Shown here one piece after another: positions 55,924 to 64,000 of a stretch of DNA of 64,000 bases (position 1 is the stretch's first letter; every line of letters starts with the position of its first letter). The position numbers were made by a program, and so were the translations under genes. The stretch lies in NCBI GenBank assembly GCA_001931875.2, contig MSJH02000808.1:264997-328996 (forward strand), read 5' to 3'. The notes under the pieces are model-generated. The model did no database searches. It saw only the letters and a list, made by a program, of their open reading frames with translations, and was not told the origin of the DNA. Origin of the DNA: Byssochlamys sp. IMV 00236 (Eukaryota; Ascomycota; Eurotiomycetes; Eurotiales; Thermoascaceae).

Positions 55924-58055
55924 TTAAAGACTCGTCGTCGATCGCAACGCGCTTGTACGCGCAAACCCGTTTGACGAAGGTATTCTGCGTTTCCCTGCTG
56001 CTGCGTCACTCGGAGGTTCCCGTGTCCAGCTAAATCGTGTTAATACTGAAGGATCGTTAGATGGAGACATGGCTAACATACATCCGAACTATTCGGTCGT
56101 CGCCGGCGGAGGCAAACATGCCGGGATCGGCGGGGTTCCACGAGATTGCATTGACACAACCGGACAAGTGACCCTCTAATGTCTCCACGAGGGTACTATT
56201 TTCTTTGTGCCAGATGTATATTCGAGCGTCTGCACCAAGTTAGAACATGGAGAAACTGGAAGATTAAATATCTTACCTTCACTACCACTGACAACGAAAT
56301 TTTCCGCCGCACCGCCGAAAGTACTTCGGATAACATACTCGCCTTGCTTCTGCCCTCGGAACCGTCGTATAACGTCCGTGGTCTCAATATCGATAAGTTG
56401 TATCTGCCCCTCCGCGAGGTTGACCAGCATATACCTCGAGTCATGACTAACAGTGACAGATGTTGGCTTGCTCTTCAAAGATAAGCAATATTCTTCTTCG
56501 TGTGTTGAGAAGTTGTAAACATGGACTCTCTTATCGACATCAGCCGCAATTAACCGTCTCCCATCTGGCGTTATGGCACAGTCTTGGACTCGGAAAGCCC
56601 CAGGCCACCTGTACAATGGATCACCTCCAATACTCCAGTGACAAAGCGACGACGTGAGATCAAGAGATGCTGTTACAAAAGACTGTCCATCTGCAGCCCA
56701 AGCTGCCGCAGTTACTGGCTCGCTGTGGTGGTCGATGGTGAGAAGAAGGAGTCCCGTCTACAAAGGAACCGTAAGCTTTGCGTTCAGAAATAGGGGCAAT
56801 GGTGACACCTACCTCTACATTCCATACTCGAGCCTTTTTGTCCTGAGAGCACGCAATTAATTTTGTGTCATCTGGACTCCAACTCACATGAGCTACCGGC
56901 CCTTCGTGCTCCACGAATCTGTGCAAAACAGTAAATGTAGCAGTATCGTAGATTATGACACTGTGATCTCGACTTGCTGTTGCTAGTTTCGTGCCATCAT
57001 GAGAAAATTCACAGTACCAGACTTCATTGGAATGCTGGCTCAGCTCAATAGTAGCGCGGAGCGGGAAATCATTCCTGTCACACATATGATCGGAATAAAG
57101 TGAGGGAGCCGCAGCAGTATTGTGATAGAGACACTGGTTGATCTGGCTCTGTTTTACATGGTTCAACAACACAGCGAGACGGTGGTCCGGTATCATAACC
57201 GATGGTGATATGGACTCTGGTGCTGCTTAGCATTTGTGCGATGAAACACTTGACTTTGAAGGTATAAAACTCACTTGATAATTCCGACAATAATCGTTCT
57301 CGAGAGGGACCCAAAGGTCCGTCCCAACCGGCTTGTTCATGCAAATGCTCGGCGGGGCACATGAGGAGACTATATGAAAAGACCGCTTAGTATACGCTCC
57401 TAAGGCAAGAGTGACGACAGACCCATCGAATCTAATCTCACCTTGAAAGAGCGTGGAGCTGGGGGATATTATAATTGAGTGGTGTCAGCTCTTGACGAAG
57501 GACCATTAATGCTGCACCAAGATCCCGCGCTTCCAATAGCTCGAGAAATTTTTGTTGCCGGAGGCAAAACAACATTTCGTTCTTGTCTGCATTCTCTGCC
57601 AAGACTAGTCTTGGTTCATTCTGAATCTGGCCATCACTATCACCTACAGCACCACTGCTACCGTCACGGCGGAAAGAGCGGATCAATATGTTCTCGGCTT
57701 CTGTCCACTGTCCATCCAGAATTGCACTCCTGAAGGCAGCTACAGCAGGACTTTCCAGTTGATAACCACTTTCTCGAGTCAACGTATCGGCAGATTCATT
57801 GTAGCCCAGATCGTATAAACTCTGAATTAGAATTCTTGTCACCTCCTCCCGATCATGACCAAAATATGACGGTGCACTTGAAGACTTTTTAGATGATCCG
57901 TTCGCTTGCGGTTGTCCGTTCGATGTGTTTCGAGACAGTGAGCGGCCATTCAGAGAGCTCGAGATGGAGGACTTGCTTAGTGGTGATGCTGCGAGGCCGT
58001 TGGACGTCTGTGAGAAGCCATTCGAATTTGTCGATACTTCACCATCGGGTCGCAT
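55924..58055 (-). CDS. LisH-CTLH-WD40 protein (WDR26/Gid7-type, GID E3 ligase)
   Basis: Six exons (58055-57442, 57369-57275, 57216-56813, 56757-56277, 56229-56082, 56029-55924) sum to 615 aa in frame. A Ser/Asn-rich N-terminus precedes a LisH motif (EVTRILIQSLYDLGYNESADTL, about residues 68-90) and a CTLH region. WD40 repeats fill the rest, clear in HSNEVWYCEFSHDGTKLATASRDH and HEGPVAHVSWSPDDTKLIACSQD, ending with SAGDDRIVRIW. Relatives are WDR26 in animals and Gid7 in yeast, a supramolecular-assembly subunit of the CTLH/GID ubiquitin ligase. The final exon (WTREPPSD... to TTSL) and the KSISPSVMIP junction read correctly only with the introns given. The ATG at 58053-58055 is the first in-frame ATG. 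The frame stays open upstream to about 58540 without an ATG, so the true start could lie in an unseen exon. Confidence 0.88.
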
Positions 58056-60758
58056 ATTTGCCAAACGCCTGCGCTTGGGAGACCGCGAACGCCCCTCTTC
58101 ACGGGAATATTGTTGATTGATATTGTATTCTTCAGAAGCAGCCCCGCTTCTGTCTTGCTCCCACTGTAAGCTTCCTTCTCCCGCAGTGGTGTTGTCCGAG
58201 GGGTCGGGTGATGAATGGCGGCGACGGCGGCGGTTGGAAGTTCGTAACGACCGTGAATCAGATGAAACAGTATATCTACTGTCGACAGTAGTTCGCAGAG
58301 ACTGAGACTCGACACCACGTTCCGTTGAAGAAGCGGGAGCTGCAGCTGAGTCCTGGGCGTCTCTTTGACGAGGAGACGCAGCAGAATCTATGGTGATAGG
58401 AAGATGAGGGCGGTCGGAGGCGGCTGAGGTGGGTATATACTGGGAAGAGTTTGCCAGATCGAAGACGGAGACCTGCCCTTCGTCCTGGCTCTGTGAGAGA
58501 ACCAGGTGAGCAGGCCTGAAGCAGTCGTGGGATGTCTGCTAACGCCGCAGCGATGTCCCACGTGCGGGATCCAGTCACAGTTCAAGAATCGGTCAATTCT
58601 CGACGAGGTCCAAAGAGATAACAGCACTCCCTGAGGTAACTGTCCAGGGTTCTCCCTCCCAGCTGAAGCTCTGTATGCAGTTTTGGTCGTGCTCGTTTCG
58701 CGGCTTATCTCCCTGGAGATCTGACGCAAGTTGAGCTGTCGTCTGGGCGTAGGAAGCTGGCGGGCGATGACGGACGGGATTTAGTGGCAACAACGACACA
58801 AACGGCTCGAAAGAGAGGCCAGAAGCTCCAATGCGGTACACTATCAAAGGAATGGAGCTGAGCGTAGGGGTAGGATACGGTAGTGAGCAGGACGAGGGGG
58901 TCGATAAAGGTGTGTTAAGCAGCGAAAGTCGAGCACCGAAGTCGTCGGTGGTTGGCCTAGAGTACGGCCGCCCAGCGTAACTTATTACTCCCCCGTGGCC
59001 GTGGGGCGAAACTGTAAGTAACAATAATCCTCTCTGCGACACCCGGGAGACTTCTAACATCCTGAATCTACGAAATCTCCCACAGAAAATATTTATATAA
59101 TCCCAGTTGCTTCAGCTGGATGAATATACCTCCTCATATTGTACAGTATCACGTCTGCCTGGGGCAAGCAGTTTCTTCTCCAGAGTACTATTAAATAAAA
59201 GCAGACCAAACACTGCCAACCTACGGCACCAGATCGTCAGCGATAACATGGCCGTGACGCCAACCATCCGCTTATCGTTATCAAGGAAACTGTCTTCTTT
59301 TGAGGAGTACAATAAAGGAACACATCGCTGGCGCATTCCAGGTACAACAAGATAGCAGTCCATCTCTGACTGACATGCCCCGTGAATGGATGACTTGTCG
59401 GGAAGATCCGCGTCTTAAAAGGTCTCATCCACGAATGTTAATTTAATCATCTGATCAGCAGTCGATAAATTGTTGACTAAAGTGCCTTGATACGCTGCTG
59501 ATTACCCTTTTGAGTACAGTAATAATATTCCGGTCAGCCGGTGACTTCTTTTGACACACATATCCCATTCTACTGCGATGACAAGAATGCTAAGTACCCA
59601 GGGAGCCCAGAACATGTTTTGTCCACGGTGACTATCCTATCCTATCCTATCCAACCAACCGGCCCGTTCCAACACATCATCTGAGAGCAACCGGTATCAA
59701 ATCTTTGGGTGGTGACCTTCCCTGAAACGGCCAAGGCCAGCTGGACAATCATATCCCGAGGGTGTCCGCCCAAAAGGAAAGCCACTTGCAGATGACTTGC
59801 TGTTTTCCTTAAACTTCCACCCCAGCATGACTGTTGGCCCCCCGCAATATGTGGCATACTCCAGGTTGAACAACTTGTACCCACCCAGTGTTGTCCAACT
59901 TTACTGTCCGAGGCAGAACTGCAGAGTTGGGTATCAATTAACGGGGATGTCGCTGTTCCGGCTCTTGCAGATCTTATATGGGAAACCTCGAGGCTGAAAA
60001 ATATTTTACGCAGCAAATCCGGTCCAAATAGAGTTATATGTAGAATCGATACCACGGATATGTCATTGAATCATGATGGCTTTCTGCCACTCGACCAAAA
60101 AGGAGAACTCCTGGTTTGTCGAGACTCTACCTGGACCTCTAACAATTCATATATTATTTCGAGGGGGTGGGTCCATGGAGTGAAATGTTTAGATATAATC
60201 CTGATGGGGAAGGGGTGATGCTAATCCATAATCTACTGATATACTACCTAACTAGCTATAGGTATTAATGTAACTATTCTACCCCAGTAAGGCCCATTTG
60301 GGACGAAGGCGGGTAATTCGGAGGAATATGAGTCTGGATTCATTCATACTACACGATAACTTTATTGACACGAGCCACTAGTATCGATTGTCTTCGAACT
60401 ACGCAAAATACAAGGCCTTTAGACGTGTCTTGAAGATAAGATAGGAGTATTTTCTTTGGGTAAATGGCATCACAAACACTGTCTTCATCCACTGGGTTGA
60501 AAAGATGTGATTATGAACTATTCTTGGGTACATGGTCCTAGTGAACGAACATCGCCAGAAATGCTCAGATACTTGGTTCAGTCCAATTTAATGCCCGAAA
60601 TACTTAGATCGTCGATATCCACAATTGCAATCGAGACACTTATTGCAAAGCAGTTGTCGGCTATCCCCATGACTGTCTCGGTCGCAAACGGAACGCAAGG
60701 TCCTTTCGTCGGTCCTGCCTTGCGAAACTTCTCTTATCAGCATAGGAACATGTCGGTT
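58056..60758. other. intergenic, 2.7 kb upstream of the WD40 gene
   Basis: The first ~490 bp are an in-frame, Arg/Ser-rich open stretch (includes RSRSPKRRR) continuous with the WD40 protein. A 155-codon minus-strand frame starts at an ATG at 59060 (58593-59060) but has no recognisable feature. A (TATCC)4 microsatellite lies at 59633-59652. No other gene is supported. Confidence 0.4.
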
Positions 60759-61925
60759 TTATGGTTCTTCAGCAGATGAAGTATCGCCTTCCTTGGGGGG
60801 TATGTTTTCAATGTCGGATCCGGGTTGTGGGGAAACATACTGATGGGTCTGGGTATCATCGCTGAACTCATACTCTGGACCATCCAGAGGTTCACAGGCA
60901 CAGTAGCGAAGAAAAAGCTCGAATGGTGCGCTGTCTTTGCGTAGGAAGCTATAGATAGGCGAGGAACGGACTTCTAGGATACTAGAATTGTTGAAATTGG
61001 CTTGTAGGAGACGCCCATGTCGTGGCCCAAAAAGCGAAACGGCCAGCACCTATCGAGTTTAGAGTAGATGATTAGCATATATGCTGGTCTGATGAAGGAA
61101 AATTAGTTAAAATATACCGGGAAGAGGGATGTCTTCTCAAATTCCTTCTGCCTTAGACGGTTTCGGATTGCTTGCGCGATAGGCCCTAGCTCGCCAAAAA
61201 GTAATTCATTAACTATCTTTGGCCTCCGCTCCAGTGCAAATGATGAGCATTATATGTGGGCGAATTGTCCTTGGGTCTTCATAGTCTTCCTGCCATTCGC
61301 GCTCAGCCTTACAACCCCATCTTGGAATATCTCTGCCCTCGCGAAGGCCAAGCAATAGTCCCTTTCCTCCATCGAGAAACGAATTATCATATCTGCGTTA
61401 TTAAGCCTGTGTATCAGTATAATATATCTATCTTGCAGATAATTCGCTTCTAGCTTACTTGATCTGGTCCCATCCAGAGACTTCGTCGAAAAAGTCAAGA
61501 TTGTCACCGCTCTTCTTACGCAAGCTGGTGTAACCGGTATCCAAGTATTCGAAAATTTGATTTGCTCTTTCCCACATAATACTGGAAGAGGATGCATTTT
61601 TTTCCTTCGCGGGGTCGTCATATATCTTGTCAAATCGCAAGTAATAGTATCCACAAGCGCCTTGATTCAATTCGGATTCGAGAAGAGAGTACTCTTTGAA
61701 CTCCTTCAAGGACAGAGGCTTAAAAAGGCACGCTTTGGAATTGAGGAACTTCTGATCAGACGGGTCGAAGCATCCAAGGGAAACCCCAAGATTAGTGAGC
61801 TCATCATGTGCATAAGCTGTCTTTGCCTGGGAGTTCAGTTCCTTGAGTAGGTTTGACACCACCTGGGTGTACTTGTCCCTTAGGAGAGCTCGTTTTAGTA
61901 TCTGGTCATCATGAATAGACTCCAT
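60759..61925 (-). pseudogene. duplicated fungal gene of unknown function, copy B (frameshifted)
   Basis: Paralogue of copy A in the same orientation 21 kb away. Exons 61925-61459, 61392-61118 and 61049-60759 would give 342 aa once a 4-nt excess is discounted. At the end of the ICTGAEAKD block (near 61209) copy A reads AAAGATAATGAATTA, while copy B reads AAAGATAGTTAATGAATTA. The extra AGTT introduces a stop and shifts the frame; afterwards the ELLFGELGPIAQAI sequence continues. The N-terminal exon is continuous here, unlike copy A. The C-terminal exon (SLFGPRHGRLL... to EGDTSSAEEP) has an acidic ending longer than in copy A. Splice positions and phases are the same in both copies. No known domain is recognised. 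It may be expressed as a truncated protein, but the full product is lost. Confidence 0.7.
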
Positions 61926-63364
61926 AGTGGAGCCAAATCGAGATGGATGGGCGTGACTGAAGAAGAAAATGGTTCAGTTAAGAGATAAGAAAGTGGATGA
62001 ATGTAAGTGGGTGTACTGTGTTGTAGATATGTTGTAGGTATTATCCAGTAACTACACCAGTTTGTGGTAGACTAAGCTAGTTAATTTTAGGACTACCGTT
62101 AGTTATATCAGCTTCATTTCCATCACTTGGTCTCAAAGGCATCATTAGGATAGTTGTCTAGATACCAAGCATTATTAGTGATTATAGACTTGACATTGCC
62201 ATATATAGAACATATAAAGTATCTATTCACAATAAGACTCTTATTATATACTGTAACTGAATTCAGGATCACGTAACTTCTCTTAACTACCTAACACAAC
62301 ATGATATTTTAGGTCTGTGGACCTAGTAGGATACCTAGGTACTTAGGTAGGTACCTACCTACCATGGAATCTTGGATGGGAACCTTCACGGCTTAGCCTC
62401 ACGCACAGTCAGTTAGATAGACCTTCGAGCTTCTCCTAGTGACTAGGAAGTAGGACGTGCTGAGTCGGCGGGCCGCTTCCTGTTTAGGCAGAGGGTCTGG
62501 GAGACAAAGGGCCCCAATCGATAATTCAAGGGTCTAAGCGTTACTGGCGAGACGGTTCAATAGGTTCCAGTGCGCAGAAATAACTCATAATAACAGTGGA
62601 TGAAGACGGTGTTGATGATGCTATATAGCGGAAGAACATGCTCATGCTCCTTAACCAAGAAAGCAAGTGCGGATACCTCTGGCACAATATCCGTAGATCA
62701 CGTCTATAATCACCTTTTCTTATATTCGAGACACATCCAAAGGCTTAGGGTTTGCAAAGATTGCATTGGCCTTGGCCCTCCGGGCTAGTGCGGAGGACTA
62801 GCATAGAGGATTCTTCTGGGGGCGACAGCGTGGGGGTGAAGAGATACTGTGAAATAAGCTCTAAAATTCGGAAAGACTTGCTAGGTAGTGGAGATATCTC
62901 TCAAAACGACAGGAAATGGAGTGAAGTATCCGTTCATTCGGAAGATATCTATCCAATACGCAAGACATCAATAATAGACGGCAAAGAGGATATGAAGCTA
63001 AAGTCCCCAGCCAATAGGAAACAATTTCCTCGACTGCAGAGTCGCGCCTCTAATGAATACGAAATACGCCATAATAAATCTAAAAGTGAAGACCACATAG
63101 AATAATCCATGGCATCCGCGTTCGTTCTCTCTGTATCCACGCCACGTAGGGATGACAACTTCTACGGTCCTGACGCCATGGTGATGCCGCCGAGCCAAGC
63201 AAAGCGTCTGAAGTGGCGCTCCCGGTCGAATATAAATAAGGGCTCTCAGAAGGTCCTCGCTGATCTAACATTCAGCTTCAAGCACGCAATACTCGAGCTA
63301 CCAAATCATCATCGATCTCAAATATTCTATATATATCTTGATCATTTGAACTCCCAATCCCACC
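61926..63364. other. intergenic, 1.4 kb, includes metallothionein promoter
   Basis: No gene is supported in 61926-63230. A perfect 18-bp palindrome (TAGGTAGGTACCTACCTA) lies at 62344-62361 inside a run of ACCTAGGT-like units from 62333. Reading frames at 62752-63105 and 63109-63393 have no recognisable features and overlap the promoter. Confidence 0.4.
63231..63238 (+). promoter_or_regulatory. TATA box of the metallothionein gene
   Basis: TATAAATA occurs 127 bp upstream of the metallothionein start codon, a canonical position for a strongly inducible fungal TATA promoter. Confidence 0.6.
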
Positions 63365-63543
63365 ATGGCTTGCGGCTGCGGACAACAGTGTAACTGCAGC
63401 GGTCCCCAGAACTGCTCGTGTGGCAATAACTGTACCTGCAAGAGCTGCGGAGTACGTATCTCCTCCGGACAGGATTGAAAGCTGGTCCTCGTTAAAGGCC
63501 GCAGATATGATGGCTGACCTGCGCTCTGTACTTATAGAAGTAA
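63365..63543 (+). CDS. copper metallothionein-type peptide (30 aa)
   Basis: Two exons (63365-63451 and 63538-63543; 86-nt intron with GTACGT donor and GCTGAC branch point) encode 30 aa, ending CKSCGK after the second exon adds one Lys and the stop. Ten of the 30 residues are cysteine, in C-x-C and C-x-x-C order (MACGCGQQCNCSG, then NCSCGNNCTCKSCG). The size, absence of aromatic residues and Cys spacing match fungal class-type copper metallothioneins such as the short Neurospora peptide. It would bind cytosolic Cu+ and is typically copper-induced. It is too short for ordinary ORF scanning. The intron position could be debated, since readthrough would add non-Cys residues, but splicing gives the cleanest ending. 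Confidence 0.85.
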
Positions 63544-64000
63544 ATGCAGTTGCCACTGACAAACGAAGTCGACTATATACCGTCATGAGTTCCCTCCGCG
63601 TCAACCCAGGACAACCTTTCGCTCTATTGTCGGTTCAACTTGGCAAAAATATCTACCTAATACTATAATACAATTCAGAAAATTTTATTTTCTTGCATCC
63701 TCAATGAGTATCCCAGCTATAGTACCTGTTTAATTAATTACCCGTAGCTCCCGTAGCAGATTGCCATGACGTCACACTAGTGCTACGACATTCCGAGTAT
63801 GATAACGAGGTATGATACTGGCAGTTCTCCGCATGAAAAAGCACATGTTAGTAAAAGAAGCAGAGATATTACTGTTTAGCCGGCATGCGCCTTATACTGC
63901 AAATTGATCTGGTGCCTGCTATATTGTATATTGGAGAACAGATGGACCAGAGATTTTGTAGAATCATAAAAACGCAAGATGCAATAACTCAGGCGAAAAA
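63544..64000. other. window end, metallothionein 3' side
   Basis: No further gene is visible in the last 457 bp. Confidence 0.4.

Noticed and set aside
58593..59060. 155-codon minus-strand frame starting at a real ATG
   Set aside because: No recognisable domain; lies in the probable 5' region of the WD40 gene. I could not build a splice joining it to that gene with confidence.
59642..60055. 137-codon minus-strand frame
   Set aside because: Composition and lack of motifs suggest chance.
62752..63393. Two adjacent plus-strand frames before the metallothionein gene
   Set aside because: No conserved features; the second overlaps the TATA box and start of the metallothionein gene in another frame.

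Overview
The window is nuclear DNA of a filamentous ascomycete. Genes carry many short introns (about 45-110 nt) with GT-AG ends and CTAAC/CTGAC-type branch points, coding density is moderate, and several proteins have the form usual in Aspergillus/Penicillium-type Eurotiomycetes. I infer Aspergillaceae; the sequence alone does not fix the species. For the spliced models I placed junctions by reading across them and checked that the exon sums stay in frame.

Layout. 0.6-8.0 kb: a nitrilase-superfamily hydrolase (+), the dynamin-like GTPase Vps1 (-) and the vacuolar H+-ATPase catalytic subunit A, Vma1 (-). 9.7-13.3 kb: a 64-aa protein resembling the IFI6/IFI27 family (+), convergent with a 12-exon MACPF/perforin-like protein (-). 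14.6-23.9 kb: an extremely AT-rich, RIP-like block. It is a ~1.88 kb terminal-inverted-repeat (TIR) element into which a 7.45 kb Ty3/Gypsy chromovirus with 362-bp LTRs has inserted. A second, uninterrupted copy of the TIR element lies at 29.6-31.5 kb. Between the copies are two broken gene tails and an intact, cysteine-rich P1B-type copper ATPase (CrpA-like). 32-41 kb is accessory: a small secreted cysteine protein, a 64-aa conserved fungal protein, an auxin-efflux-carrier-family transporter, a dead GFA-family gene with three in-frame stops, and copy A of an unrecognised duplicated gene. 41.5-42.9 kb holds a six-hairpin-glycosidase pseudogene with a large internal deletion.

43.2-58.1 kb is a housekeeping block: farnesyl diphosphate synthase (-), APC8/Cdc23 (+), a DNA-ligase-IV-like ATP-dependent ligase (-), SF3a60/Prp9 (-), the DEAD-box helicase Fal1/eIF4A3 (+), and a LisH-CTLH-WD40 WDR26/Gid7-type protein (-). 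60.7-61.9 kb holds copy B of the duplicated unknown gene. The window ends with a 30-aa copper-metallothionein-type gene (63.4 kb).

Functional themes: endomembrane and vacuole biology (Vps1, Vma1), copper detoxification (CrpA-like exporter and metallothionein, ~34 kb apart), and a possible membrane-attack/defence pair (MACPF plus IFI6-like). The accessory half shows heavy gene decay. Both members of the duplicated unknown family carry different frameshifts. The retroelement has an unexplained ~1.8 kb segment after its chromodomain that reads best on the antisense strand.
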